DNA from: Pipra filicauda
Lineage: Eukaryota > Chordata > Aves > Passeriformes > Pipridae
NCBI RefSeq assembly: GCF_003945595.2
Contig: NW_024104667.1
Coordinates: 124,001 to 188,000, forward strand
Length of the DNA: 64,000 nt
Direction of reading: 5' to 3'
Under the pieces are notes generated by a model. It made no database searches, was not told the DNA's origin, and saw only the letters and a list, made by a program, of their open reading frames with translations. Positions within the stretch are counted from its first letter, which is position 1. The number at the start of each line of letters is the position of its first letter. The position numbers were made by a program, and so were the translations under genes. Below are positions 34,954 through 47,920 of the stretch, in pieces.

Positions 34954-35897
34954 CTGGATAAGTACATTGAATAGCAGAAACAACAATCCTCCTTTACTAT
35001 GAATCCTGACCATTTCATAACAATTTTTAATTTATTTCTGCATTTTTATTTTTCCCCCATTGTTAACTAGTTGTTTACCTATCTTAAGATCATATGTTGC
35101 TAACTTCTTTCAATCCATGACAGCTCAGTAGCTTTGACAGTCTTTGGGTCAAGCCCTTGTCAAAACAGAGAACAGCAAAGCATATTGGCTCCTTCAAGGA
35201 GTGTTGAGGTTGGTGAAGCAAAATTTCTCGTACAAAAACTTGGCTGAACACTCTCTGTCATAAGTATTCCTGCTATGAGTATCCCCACTACCTACTAGTT
35301 CTATTATTTATATTTGTGAAAAATTTGTTCACTGTGAATTTGCATTGTTATACACTACAAGTTTGTAATCATGTCTAACACCAAAACTACACCAGCTGGT
35401 GTATCCACCATTGCTGCAGGACAGTCACATTGAAATCATGGCTGGTTGTTGAATGAAAAAAGCCAAGGTCTATTTCCAGTGTTATAGATGCCCTTCACTG
35501 CAATTCCAGGCACACTCACCGCAAGGTCTCACACTTTTTCACAGTGTTTTGCTAGACATCTTCACTGCCTGAGTACTCTCATGTCACCATGTTTCAGTTA
35601 TTTTCGTCTGTTGTACCCTGTGCTTCATGTTTGTGATATTGACCTTCAACACCACCAGCACTTGTGACTCCAGCAGCGGGGTTGGGTCACTGCCTAAACC
35701 AAATGTGAAAAGGAATGCACTTTAAAGCCTCTTGCTTATGAAATGTATTTATCTCCAGGAATTTTCTGAGAACTGTATTTTGCTTGTAGAATACCCTAAG
35801 ATATTTTACACAAATTGGCTGTATACTGCATGTATTACATCCATATATATATATGAATATGTGCAAAATTACTTCTGTGTCATTTCCTTCCCTTTAG
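34954..35897. other. Non-coding stretch, nothing recognised
   Basis: AT-rich DNA with a TA run at about 35845-35855. Nothing else recognised. Confidence 0.45.
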
Positions 35898-36115
35898 GGC
35901 ACTATACCTAACAGAGAACCTGACTGTTCTCTGGACAAGTGGACAGCACTAGGTCACCTGTACAAGCTGAAAGAGGAGTCTTTTGGGGTTTTGCCTTTCA
36001 TTATTATCTACAGTTTATTTGGGTTATTATTTTTCTGTCAGAAGCGTCTCACAAAGGGATTGATTTCTGCCTTTGCTCTCCTGGTCCACACTCTCTCTCT
36101 TGCCGTAAAGCAGAG
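35898..36115 (+). CDS. Weak exon candidate with hydrophobic segments
   Basis: A strong pyrimidine-tract acceptor (TTTCCTTCCCTTTAG) is followed by 72 open codons ending at AAGCAGAG|GTAAGTTG, a near-perfect donor; the phase runs 0 to 2. The peptide holds two hydrophobic stretches (FGVLPFIIIYSLFGLLFFC and LISAFALLVHTLSLAV) that could be membrane helices. An alternative open frame also crosses the region. I know no matching protein. It may be chance, since 218 nt without a stop is not rare. Confidence 0.2.
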
Positions 36116-36189
36116 GTAAGTTGTCATCTTGAATGTACTGGTATGTAGTCAAAGTACAGGGTAATGAAATTACCTACCTGAGGTGTCAT

Positions 36190-37060
36190 CATGGAATCAT
36201 AGAATGATTTGGGTTGGAAGGGACCTTAAATATCATCTCATTCCAACCCCTCTGGCATAAGCAGCGACATCTTCCACATGGCCAGTGCCTCATCCAGCCT
36301 GGCCTTGAACACTTCCAGGTATGGAGATCCACAGCCTCTCTGGACAACCTGTTCCAGTGCCTCACAGTTCTCAAAGTAAAGAATTTCTTCCTAATATTCA
36401 ATCTAAACCTACCCTTTCAGTTTAAAGCCATTGACCCTTATCCTGTCAGTGCCTTTGCAGAAAGACCCTCTTCAGCTTTCTTGTAGGCCTACTTCAGACA
36501 CTGGAAGGTGCTATAAGATTGTCCTGGAGCCTTCTCTACTCCAGGATGAACAACCTCAACTCTCTCAGACTGTCTTCATAGGTGGTGCTCCAGCCCTCTG
36601 AGCATCTTTGTGGCCCTCCTCTGGACCTACTCCAACAGGTTTGTGTCTTTCCTGTGCTGAGGACCCCAGAGCTGGAAGCAGCACTCCAGGTGAGGTCACA
36701 CAAGAGTAGAGTAGTGGGGCAAAATCACCTCCCTCGACCTACTGGCCATGCTGCTTTGGATGCAGCCCGGATATGATTGACTTTCTGGGCTGCAGTCACA
36801 CATTGCTGGCTCATGTCCAGCCTCTCATCCACCAGCACCCCCAAGTCCTTCTCCCCAGGGTGCTGTTGATCTATTCATCCCCCAGACTCCTGATACTGGG
36901 GGTTGCCTTGATCCACGTGTAGTACCTTGCACTTGGTCTTGTTGAGTGTCATGAAGTTCACATGAGCCTACTTTTCAAGCTTCTCCAGGTCTCTCTGGAT
37001 GGCATTCTGTACTTCAGGAACATCAACTGCACCACTTATCTTGGTGTGTCATGTGGAGTG
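36190..37060 (-). mobile_element. CR1 LINE 3' fragment, about 870 bp
   Basis: The plus strand begins ATGGAATCATAGAATGATTT followed by GGGTTGGAAGGGACCTTAAA, the antisense CR1 3' end. It continues through recognisable antisense pol blocks such as CAACCTGTTCCAGTGCCTCAC, TGGCCCTCCTCTGGACCTAC and CTTGGTCTTGTTGAGTGTCA. Several stops and indels show that it is inactive. Confidence 0.92.
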
Positions 37061-38163
37061 TATATGGTTCCTAAACTTTATTGGAGTTCTGATCAGTTTC
37101 CTCTTTGATCTCATTTTTCTCCAGCTAAATCCATTCTGTATTGAACTGCTGTCCATTAGAATGTCCTCTAGAAGGTGGCTGTTCACCCAAGTGGTTTAGA
37201 GAGGGTTTTTTTGGTTTTTTTCTGGAGCCGGGGAAGGTGAAGAATGCTGCCAGATACTCACTGGTATTGGAAAGATATCTCAGAGTGTCTCTTTCCTCTT
37301 TCAAAGCCTGGGGCTTTTGGCTGAAATGAAATACTGTAAAGTGGGGGAGAGAGGATGTTGTTGCAGACTGTTCTTAGTAAAACTTGGATGTTTTACAGAA
37401 ATAATTCCCAAGTTTAGCACTTAGTTGTGCTGATGGCATCCAGCCTGATGCATAGAGATGTGTAATGGAGTCGATGGACTTATCCTCCTAGTCCAACCCT
37501 GACATCTAGTGTACAACAAAGGAAAATTTTCCACAAATGAAATCCGTGTTATCTGGAGGAGGGCCAGCTTTGAAATGCATTTGACTCGTTTTTGTATTTA
37601 TGATTTTGGAGATAACCACTTGCTCCCAGCATAGAAATAAGTCTGTCTGTCTAGACAAATTTTATGATCTTAGATCTATGATGACATTTAAATTTGTTAT
37701 CACGAACTCATTACAACTATCAACACTTGCAAATTTAATCTTTTTTTTTTTCTCTATAGTTCATTCATGAACAGAGTCTTTACTCTAATCACTGGATCAC
37801 TTCACTACAGCAGAAAAGTTTGTCACTCTGTTATTTGAGGAGGAGTTCTTTGTTTATTTTTTTAGGAAAGGATTAAAACCTGAATTAAAATATGAATGTT
37901 AAAATCCACGGTGAGTGAGGCACAGAAAGACTCTTGAGTACTTATTCCTTGATTCCTTATATTTTGTGTTTTTCCTTGGGACTCCTCATTGCTCTGGCAC
38001 CCCATTGTTGTGGTTTCAAGACTAAATTATATTTATTGTGAACTTTCTGTGAATTTTTAACTCAGCTGGCAATCACTCCCTTTACTCCAAACCTTCCTCC
38101 TGATCTCTCACAGACCTGCTAAGCATCACTAAGAAGCCCCCTTGGTATGGATCCTGGGCTATA
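37061..38163. other. Non-coding stretch, nothing recognised
   Basis: AT-rich DNA between two CR1 fragments. A T-run lies at 37741-37752. No gene seen. Confidence 0.45.
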
Positions 38164-38520
38164 GTCACAGAATGACTGAAGCATGATCAATACCTCTGGA
38201 GTTGGCCAGTTCAAGTAGGTTCCACTGAGGCAGGTTACTCAGGGCTGTGTCCAGTTTGGTTTTGAAAATATCCAAGGATGGAGAGTCTGCAAGCTCTCTG
38301 GACTATCTGTGACAGTGCTCAGTAGCAAAAACATGTTTTCTTACTTGTAAGTGGTGTTCCATGTGTTTCAGTTTGCACCCACTGCCTCTTGTCCTGTCAG
38401 TGGATACCAATAGGAAGAGCCTGGCTCCCTCTTTATTCCTCCCCGTCAGACATTTGCGTGCATTATTATATGCATTGATAACTTCCCTTTAAGCTTTCTC
38501 TTCTCCAGGCTAAACAGAAT
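38164..38520 (-). mobile_element. Old CR1 LINE fragment
   Basis: Antisense CR1 3' region, strongly diverged. It contains GGTTACTCAGGGCTGTGTCC, CACCCACTGCCTCTTGTCCT and CTTTCTCTTCTCCAGGCTAA in the expected order. The tail is eroded. Confidence 0.78.
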
Positions 38521-41184
38521 ACAGAAAAACAAACCTGTGACAGGTATAACTTTGTTTCAGACCCTAAGACCACCTGGGGGCCTAAAATCTTCTTTGAAGG
38601 TTGGAAAAAAATTGACAGCTTGGAAAAATCCAAAGCTCACAGTAATGTGTCTCACAGTCATATATACACATGTTGCCGTTCAGAGGATCATTGCAGCTGA
38701 AAGAATAAGCACAAATGCTCCATCAAATGCAGTTCTTTTATTTCTAGAATGTGCATAATAATTTAGCAGTCACTCGTCTCTCTGTCCAGTCTGTGTCTTT
38801 TCAGGATGTCAGGAATAAGGATGGATTAAGCTTCCCTTTATAGCTCCTGGATCTGACAGGCTACATGGGTTCCTCATGCAGGACCAGAAGCCAGTATCAT
38901 GGGGTAGAAACTGGCTTTAAATGTTCACTCGTTCTATTTCTGGATCTACATTGCCAAAATATTGGTATTTCAGTTTGCACCACCTCACTTTAAAAGGCCC
39001 ATGGCTTTTTGGGAGGGATGTGAGGAACAGAATAATATCTGTTTATTAACTTATCTAAATACAAGTGAGAAGCCAAAATTTCTAATGTGCTTCACTGACA
39101 TGCTTTTTTGATTTTTGCTTGTAGATGGTATTGCTGGGCAGTCTCTCTGCATACAAGAATACTGTAAGGTCATGTGTAAAAAGTGTAATCACAAAAGGTA
39201 GGGATGGCATAGAACACGCAGGAAGATGATCTGTTATGATATCTAAACATATCAATTTATGTGGTCAAAGCATTATACAATTATCAATTTACTAACCACT
39301 AAGACAAAATTTCAACCAGACATAAATTCATTGTAAGTTTTGCTAAACTCAGTGCATGCAAATGCTGCTTTATCTATGAATATAGTGTGAGTTTACAATA
39401 GCATCATGAATGTTGCTTTGAATTTGTTCCACATATCCCATGAATCTCATATTTAGCACTACAAAAATGCTCATCACAACCCCTTCAAATAGGTGATGGA
39501 CTTTCTGTAACCCTTAGTTGAAAGTTGTTAAAGCATAAGACCATTAAATCCCTTAGTCCCAATTTTATTGTAAATGGACACCTGTGTCTTAGTTTCTAGG
39601 TAGACGCTAATTGAGAATTCACTTCAAAAATATTAGCCATTAATGATCTCCTGACTGCAGTCTTTTATTCACTAACTGAAGCACTTCATTCTCTGCTGAG
39701 GGCTTAGAGTGGTTGTCCCACCCAGTGCAGACTTCTGGGGTAAGATGCCATTCCAGATAAATATCTGAATGCAAGCCAGCTATCAAGACACAAAGCAGTC
39801 AATGCACATAGCAGACAATGTAAGTGACTTCAGTCTGGAGCATCCCAGTCCTAACAGTCCTATGGAAATGCTTAGGTGTGTCTGTGCTTTCAGTTTCCTT
39901 TCATTTTTGGTGTAATGGCCTTTGGGGACACTGGATACAAAAGCATTTCTACCCCAGAACAAACCAACTCCTGTCATTTGTCTGGGGAGAGCAATTTGTT
40001 GGTTTTAGCACTATCTGGTCTTAAATGGAGACTGAATGACAATAAATAAACCCAATAAACCACTGTAGAGTTCACACGCGATTCTGCAAAACCTAAAGGC
40101 TTTGTTTTGGGGGAAGGGGAATTGTCTGCCTCATTTGAAAAAAAATTATTTTATTCCCAAACAAAATGACATTTAACACTTTGACTGCAATGAAGCATGT
40201 GGAAGCAGACAAATGATTCATCACACTGCTTCCCAGGAACATTGCAAAACCTTCTATTAACTTAATTGATCAAGTGAAAAATTACTTTTAATTGCTTATG
40301 TTGCTCCTGAGTGGAAGAACAGAAAAAGCTGAATTGCCAGGTTGTGAATATGCAGTTTTAAAAGAATTGCAGAATATGATGTGTGTTGCAGCATTTTTAT
40401 GTCTGGACTTCGAGTTGATCTATACAGGGATGGTAAATTAGGCTGGTGTGCCATCAAAGATGTCACTCAGACTGTAAGTCCTCTTTGCTGAACAACATAT
40501 AGTGCTAGGCTTAAAGGGCGCTTTTTTTGTTGTTGTTTGGGGTTTTTTTTCCCTATTAAGCTGTGTCAGAATTCCCCAGGCTTGGAAACAAATCCTTTTC
40601 AGAGCAGTGAAGTCAGTCACATCCTATTTGTGCTCCTGCTTTGTGTTGTTAAGGGCCTTCATGTCTAAACATGTATATTTTCATATCTAATCCATTGCTG
40701 ATGTTCATTTGAATCTTTTCAGGATTCCACACTCTCACTCTTGCTGTATTGTGCACTGAAAATATTCACCAGCTTCACTGGTAAAGCTAGACTTGAGTCA
40801 CACGTATTTTTTTTCACATACTTGATGTGACATACTTTACTGTGTACCTTACATTACTGTTGTTATATGAACTATTGATTGTTTGTATTTTAAATATCTC
40901 ACTGATAGGTTAACAGGATAAAAACAAGTACACCTCCTAGTTATCAGGCATCCCATTAATAATATAGCAGGCCTCTTGTACACTTTAATATGCAATTATT
41001 TATTATAAGCTTGTTGATTACATCTTGAAGCTCGATATTTGTGAATAGACTGCATTCTCATGAAAGATGCTGGGTCAGTCACTGTGGCAAATGAAGTCCA
41101 AACTAGTGTGGTCCTCAGCTGTCTACCTAAGAGAGTTAAAAAGATAACTAATTTCAGTCTGCCAGGCTAGATGATTTACAGTCT
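38521..41184. other. Non-coding stretch, no gene recognised
   Basis: About 2.7 kb with only short overlapping frames. No repeat family recognised. Confidence 0.45.
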
Positions 41185-41435
41185 TAAGCTCTGCCAGGGG
41201 AGGTTTAAGTTGGATATTAGGAATAAATTCTTTACAGAGAGGGTAATCAGGCATTGGAATGGGCTGCCCAGGGAGGTGGTGGATTCACCATCCCTGAAGG
41301 TTTTTAAGATGAGACTGGATGTGGCACTGAGTGCCATGGTCTAGTAACCACGGCAGTGTTGGATCAAGGGTTAGACTTGATGATCTCAGAGGTCTTTTCC
41401 AACCTGGTTAATTCTATGATTCTGTGATTCTACGA
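41185..41435 (+). mobile_element. CR1 LINE 3' fragment
   Basis: A short CR1 end in plus orientation: AAGCTCTGCCAGGGGAGGTT through GGTCTTTTCCAACCTGGTTA and a tail of ATTCTATG, ATTCTGTG and ATTCTACG. It is the sister of the copy at 25180-26030 and keeps the two bases that the other lost. Confidence 0.92.
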
Positions 41436-43520
41436 TCTTCAACCTCTCTGCTCAGGTCCCTAAGGGCCCAGCTGGCAGTGCTACTCTATCTATCCCAGAG
41501 CTATTAAGGTAAGCACAAACTGGCCATTCTACCAGGCTGTAGCTCGCTGTGAAAATTATTGATTGAATCAACGAGGTAAACTAATAAAAAAAATCACATG
41601 GTGCTGTTCCACCTTGCAGTAGGCATATGCCATTGAGTAACACTATTCCTATTACTCAGTTGTCACTTTCCACTTTCCAAAAGATTTTCAATCTTTTCCA
41701 CCTCTTCTAACTGACCTGGAACTCAATTTAAAAAGCAGATGTCAAAAGAAATTATTTGGAGCAAAAGGATCAACTATCCAACTATTTTATCTTTCACTGA
41801 CCAGTGGAGGCAGTTGTTTACACTGATGTAACAGGCAGGCACTGCACTTCCCTGATGTTTCTCTTCTGAGAGCTCTTCCCTCCATCCTGATGTGTCAGTG
41901 CTGACAGCCCTTAGATGTAAATTTTCATTCTACAGTGAATCTCTCTTTTACTCCTCACAAACACAAGTCATGAGCAGATACAGGCAGAAGAAATTTTTGC
42001 TTTCAATTCCAGGGTCTGGCTCCTGCTCTCACACCTTCTCCATCTATCACATCAGCTTTGCACATGGGAATTTTTACTGTGGTCAGTGTTATTCCAGAAG
42101 AGGAAAGCTGGACAAATTAGGTAAAATGTCAGGAGAAAAATGCAATTTGAATGATTAGTTGATGTTTTTCTGCTCTGGTATCTAGTTCCAGGTACACTCT
42201 ATGAGAGTTGTCCTTTGTATTAAGCCTTATCACCACATTGCACAAAGCTAGATCTGTTCTGAGATGGATTCCTAATTTACAGAAATGCTGGGAAGCCACT
42301 TGTAGTAAACCAACAGAATCATTCAAACCCCAGGTGTCAGTGAAATTTCTGTCATCATCTCCTATGATGCTTTCTGGGAATTCATGAGATGCAGATAAAC
42401 ACTTGATGATAGTTTAAAATCAAGTGCATGCTTGAGAAAATTATTATTTATAAAAATGAAAGAACTTTCTTTTCTATGTGCTGCCACTTTGAATGACCCA
42501 GAATTATTTACACTGCATTATTGGAAATATCACTGTAATCTTAACTGTGGATTGTGTCTCCATCCTTTTCTTCATCTTCCATAATCACTGTTCGTTCTTC
42601 TTCTGTAAACAGCTTAGTGCCTTAAAAACAGAAGGACACAGAAAACAAAAAAAAAGAGGAAAAAAGGAGTTGATTTAGCATACTACTTTTTAGACAGTAC
42701 CAGGCTAAAAAGAATTTTTCAGTCCTCTCTTACTTCTTGATCCTAACATAGTTTTCCAATATCATGGGAGTTACTCCTCATTTATTTTCAGCACTTCGGT
42801 CTCCTGATATTTAGTGAACTAGAATTGAATCACTGCATTTTTAGCTAAAATTATTAGGCACTCTTAAATCCAGCATATTTTTCCTATATGTGAAAAGAGA
42901 TACTGAAGTTTCATTTGGGAACCTGTTTGTTAAAAGCGTTTGAGGAGCTAAATAAGGGAAAGAGCTTGCCCGATTAAGTAAATGCTGTGATTAATCTTTG
43001 TGACTCAACTAGCTTATGTGAATGTGTATATGTTTCCTCTAAGTATATAGCCATATTACTGAGATTTTTAAAGTGCAGATGATAAAAGAGACAAAGGTTA
43101 GAACACCAACATGACAAGTGCCATCTCCACTGAAGTTATATAGTATCAATAAATTGCAAAAGCTACTGAACAATGCGAAAACAGACTTGGGTTGTAGATT
43201 ATACCTTCCACAAATCTCTGTCTCTCCTCCCTTCTTTTTCTCTTTTGTACTTGAACTGGTAAGTCCACCCTATAGGGGTCTTGAGGCTCTTGTGTGATAC
43301 CAAGATATCACAAACACTGTAAATGCTCTTTTCATTTAGAAAATAAATAAGAATGAAGTGAGAACAATGCATTAGGTACAAAATGTTCTTGAACTCTATT
43401 TTAACATATTGTGCTGGATTTGCCTGTTTCCAGAAAAAAACAAGTGACTTGTGTGATGAATTTTATGTCCACATTCCTTGGTGTGGATGTTGACATAGTC
43501 TACAAACAGGATGAGAGATA
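41436..43520. other. Non-coding stretch, no gene recognised
   Basis: No recognised repeat. If the exon candidate ending at 43521 is the last coding exon of a minus-strand gene, its 3' UTR would lie here. The first minus-strand AATAAA I see downstream is at about 42780. Confidence 0.35.
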
Positions 43521-43666
43521 TCATTGTGCTGAGACCAATGAAATCTCTCCCAAATTTGGTCTCCTGATGTTTGATACCAGGTGAGCTGTTCTGTCAAAGC
43601 AACCTGTTTTGCTTCTTTCTGCATCAAAAACTCTTTTACAGAGAAGGCTTTCAGTCTTGCCAAGGT
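43521..43666 (-). CDS. Candidate terminal exon of the unidentified minus-strand gene
   Basis: A strong acceptor (ATTGCCCTATTTTCAG) on the minus strand precedes 47 codons and a TGA when entered in phase 1, the entry phase of the confirmed exon pair at 47.2 and 50.5 kb. The peptide starts LGKTESLLCKRV after the split codon, similar to the starts DLSEQLIKS and [12 protein letters not shown] of that pair, and ends GEISLVSAQ. Two other frames are also open here (minus-strand 43463-43687, and plus-strand with splice-like edges 43436-43580), so the coding assignment is uncertain. No function can be assigned. Confidence 0.35.
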
Positions 43667-46600
43667 CTGAAAATAGGGCAATACCACAGAGGTAGATTTT
43701 CTTTAACTTTAGAATCTTTTCAGGGGTGATGAATTAATGAAAATATCAACCTGTACTGCCCTTCATTTAAGTTAACTCCATTTATATGCAGTTCTTGTGA
43801 ACTAGCACTATGAAATAAACTGAAAGGCATAAATAAATGTTAATTTGAAGCACAAAGGACTTTATTTGTTCAAGAAGTAATTGAGTAACCACCATTGTTA
43901 ACTGCAATGAATGATGACATTTTATGGAGATGGATGTAAATGTGCCCCACACAGACTAATATTCCTATAGACAACTTAGGCAAATATAGACAAATTTTTT
44001 TTACTGTTGTCTTTGGGGGTTGGGTTTTGTCTTTTAAGAGGGAGTGGAGGGTTTATGTTGTTGGTTTTTTTATATCATGGAGCATTTGAGGAACAAGGAA
44101 AACATAATTAAAACATGCTTAAAATGTGAAGCTAGAATGGATGATTTGAGGAGAGCTAACCTGCTTTTTGGGTAAAATCAGGAATAAGAGATCAGATATG
44201 CACACTAAATAAATGGATCATTTCCACTCTCTTATTTAAATGATGAAGTGATGAAGGAAAAACGTGTTTATGTAATTCTGATGGCCTAGTTATAGCACAT
44301 AAACTAGTCCTTTTAGCAGATGCTAGAGACAGCTGAAAGGTAACACGCAGGCAGAGGTCTCAGCTCTAGTAGCACAGACGCTCACCACAATCAATAGCAA
44401 GATCATTACCAATTAATCACTTTGGTGACTGATGAACTCCAAAGGTTTCCAGTAGAGTTCATGATTCAGAGCTCAGACGTGGATGTAGCCCAGAGATGCA
44501 GGTTTCATGGACCACCCACAATTGCAAGGACAAATCAGCCTTTTAATGCAAAACAGTGGAAAGGGTATACAAATGGCATGTCAAAGTTGTAGTTATTTCT
44601 GTAACACTGGGAAAGGATTTTTTCCTTTGATACAGTGCCACTGATCACTTGTGGAGGAAATGTGCTTTACTGAATGCAGTTCAGAAGTTCTGGGTGTGAA
44701 CCAGAAGGATACAAGAAGGTCATTTGATTTGAGGAACATTTGTGAGTTAGTCTTTCTCTGTTTACTGATTAAATAAATCACTTAACCTTTCTGCCTCTGT
44801 TTTCCCAGCTGTGTGTACTATGAAATGCAACTCATCCTGCAGATCTATTTTAAGGATCGGTAGGTTGTTCTGTTAATATCTGCCAAGGGATCTGACTAAA
44901 GAAATGAGAAGGTGGTCATAATTTCCCAACAGAACTTGCAACTACTTGCAATTTTTAGCTAGACTAGAACCATAAAGGCTCACAGAGACATAAGAGTTTC
45001 TGTTAGGAAGCTCAAACATAGACAGAAGAAGTCAGCTTAAATCAACTATTTGCCAGGTGCCCCCTAGATCTAAGCCACTCCTCCTAGGCTATAAATCAGA
45101 AAATCAACAAAATAGAAAAAAATAGTCTGTCTACAGACTGCCTATGGACAACTCGTGCTGGAGAGGCAAGAGGTGACATTAAACTTCTGTGCTTCTCATG
45201 TTACCCAGAGGTTTTCGGTGGAGTTGTGATGTTATCCTAAAGGAGCTGCCTTAACTGGTTTTCTAGGGTATAAGAATGAATGAGGGTTTGAAACTGTGGT
45301 TTTGCTATTTACCTCTGATCTGATTTAGAAACCCTAAGCAGCCACATTTCAGGAACTGTCTTCCCATATTTAGGCATGTATTTATATTGTATCTCAAACC
45401 CACAGGCCTGAAGAGCTCTCAGAAATACTTCAGTTACTGGAATATATTGCTAAGTGTGGATGACAATAGAGAGTTCCAGAGCTGACTACAGGCTTAGATC
45501 AGATTCAAGCCATTTTCTGTTAGGTGAGACAGAAAAAAGACCGGTGGAATTGTGATTCTATTTTGTGTTTTAGTCTAATCCCTTCAGAAAAGGTGTTGGC
45601 TGACTGAAGGCGAGCTGGCCATTGAAGGAGACTTCTGCTCATAGTTTATTTGTATGCACATGGTACAATGTTATATGTGGCACTTCAGTAGAAGTTTGAA
45701 GGCTGAATAGATTTAGAAGCCTAACCCTTGTAGAGGAGAATTCAGATAACTAATTTAGCAGCCCCTTTTCTGTACCTGCATTTCCCAATTGTATTGGGTG
45801 TTTGTAAGGTGTAAGACTGATTCTGCTTCTCATTTTGACCACATGCCATCTAGTAGATACACTGATTTTCATCACCCTTGAATTGGCATCTAGAAGTGGT
45901 TTGCAGAGGATATGAAGGGGAAATGTTAGAAATGGGGACAGTCTTCATTAGCAGGTCACAAGAGAGGCCATGTAGCACTGAGAGTGCTGCTTAATGAAAA
46001 TATTCCAATAACAGGGGGACAGGACAGAAAGGCCTGCCTATATTTGTTGAGCACACATAGCCCTGCTGGGGCTTCTCAGGTCTCCAAGTCTATGATTCAG
46101 ATTTCATTTTGCATATCAGTTCCAAAGAGTTCATTTTGTTTGTGCTCTGTCTGCTACCTGATGGAATAACTATGAAAGTAAGCAAGTGGACCAGCCTTCA
46201 ACCACAATTTAGTCACTTTTTCATAGCAAGTCATGGAGCCATCACTGATGAATTTCAACAAGCAGGATGGTGAATGTTGATATGTATCTTGAAAAGAAAA
46301 TATGCATCCTTAGAATAGGAAGGGAGTGAAATTGAAGCATTCAAACACATAAGTTAGTTTGCCCCTGATATGGGCACAAGTCTGCCAATCACTGGAAAAC
46401 AGACCCAAATACAGGATCCGAAAAAGCTTTACATGGAGAGGCAGCATCTAGCAGGCTGCTTTGAATCCATGTTGCGTGCTGGAAGGTGGCGTCACGAGTA
46501 GGCAAGAAAGTGTCATTGGAGGTAGAACTGAAAACAACTGAAAATTGCATTAGTTTCTCTCATTTTCCCCATAACAAATGCACAGAGTTTGAATTTTGTC

Positions 46601-47164
46601 ACACATTTGTAGGTCACCAATTTTTTTTCACCTCCCCTTCCTTTCGCTTCCCTTCCCTAGGAGCATCTTATGTAAGCGTGTATGTATTGCACGTTATGCC
46701 AGAAGCACAGAACTGTTTTTAAGGTGCTGTTAATGAGAAGTTCATCACAGCTTGATTTTCTCAGTGCGTATCAGGAACTGTGGAGTGAAGAGGAGGTTAA
46801 TCAGTACAGCTTTGCTTTAGGTTGTTTGAGGCATTATAGTGCTGGTGACCTAAAAATTTACAGGTGCTGAGGTTTGAAAAGCAGGGCATTAGTTGGCCTG
46901 TCAGAAAAGTAGGATTACAGTTTGCAAAAGATAATCAAGTGACCAAATATCTTCTCTTACTTCCCTTCCTTTCTGTCCCCAGAGCATGAGCAGGGGATAT
47001 GTAAAAGACTTTTCATGAGCCACCATTGTTATTAGACCAAAAAGGTCCCGTTCATTAAGAGCAGCTAAGTACGCTGGGCAGAGAGTAACCTCCTCCCAGG
47101 CATTCCTCTGACACTAGCCACTTTTTGCTTCCTCTTTGGAGGACCGTTCACCTAGGTTTCTTAC
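43667..47164. other. Intronic or intergenic stretch, no further exon recognised
   Basis: About 3.5 kb lie between two minus-strand exon candidates. It contains a probable antisense MIR relic at about 44757-44850 (CACTTAACCTTTCTGCCTCT, GTTTTCCCAGCTGTG). A 110-nt open segment at about 45310-45420 has splice-like edges, but its phase does not fit the chain. Confidence 0.35.
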
Positions 47165-47326
47165 CCATTATCAAAGGTGGGATGTGTACTGCAGGTGTAT
47201 CTTTTCTCCTGGGCTTTTTCTGCTCCAGTTCAGTGATCTGAGAGACTGGACTCACTCTCTCTCTCTGTGGCTTCTCTGTGATACCATACCTTTTCAGCAG
47301 ATTATCAGAAAAGTCTGAAAGTATGC
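47165..47326 (-). CDS. Exon of unidentified gene, paralogous to 50440-50592
   Basis: 162 bp on the minus strand between an acceptor with a long T tract (TTTTTTTCCTTGCTTGCAG) and the donor ATGG|GTAAGAAAC. It enters and leaves in phase 1 (2 nt, 53 codons, 1 nt). The peptide begins [14 protein letters not shown], has a charged middle, and ends [20 protein letters not shown]. The last 20 or so residues match the neighbouring exon almost exactly ([11 protein letters not shown] in both), so the two arose by exon duplication. The sequence is basic and proline-containing with a TP site, probably disordered. No domain family recognised. Confidence 0.65.
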
Positions 47327-47920
47327 CTGCAAGCAAGGAAAAAAAATAAAAATGCCACTTTAGCCTAGTTCACATTGAAGAAACTTACACCTGTGTAATT
47401 CTCCCAATGACTACTCTGATGTAAGGCTGCATGAGTGCATGATCTGCTGCGTGGCATACCTACCCTACTTTTCTTCCAAGTTGATTATAGGCTGTAGACA
47501 ATAAAGCTATCAGGCCAGCTGGCTTCTGATTGTATTAATGCACTAAACTGCAGCCCATCAGAAATCATGGTAAAGATTTCTATTTCAGAACCTTAGACAT
47601 CTTGTCAAAGTAGCTTAATCACACAGATGCTCAAACCTCTAGTTGGGAACAATGGGATTGCACAGAAATGGCTTATTTTATCTAGTGAAACAATGTTTTC
47701 TTTATGGTATGGTAGTTGCAGGCACAAAATGCAGGTCTTCAGCCTCTGAGCCACTCTTCCCTAAAAGAGAATTGCTGATGGAAGATACATGTGAAAATTG
47801 AACAGAGTCAAATTCAATATCTGGATTACAAATGCTGGAAAATCCCAGCTACTTGTTTTTGACTTGATGAATTGTTGCATAAATACAGGGAACCATACAA
47901 GTAGTTACTGGCTAACTCTT
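47327..47920. other. Probable intron sequence
   Basis: AT-rich sequence upstream (in gene sense) of the minus-strand exon. No repeat recognised. Confidence 0.4.

Noticed and set aside
43436..43580. Plus-strand exon-like segment with splice-like ends
   Set aside because: Overlaps the minus-strand phase-1 exon candidate, which has a better acceptor and a family resemblance; both strands cannot easily be coding here.
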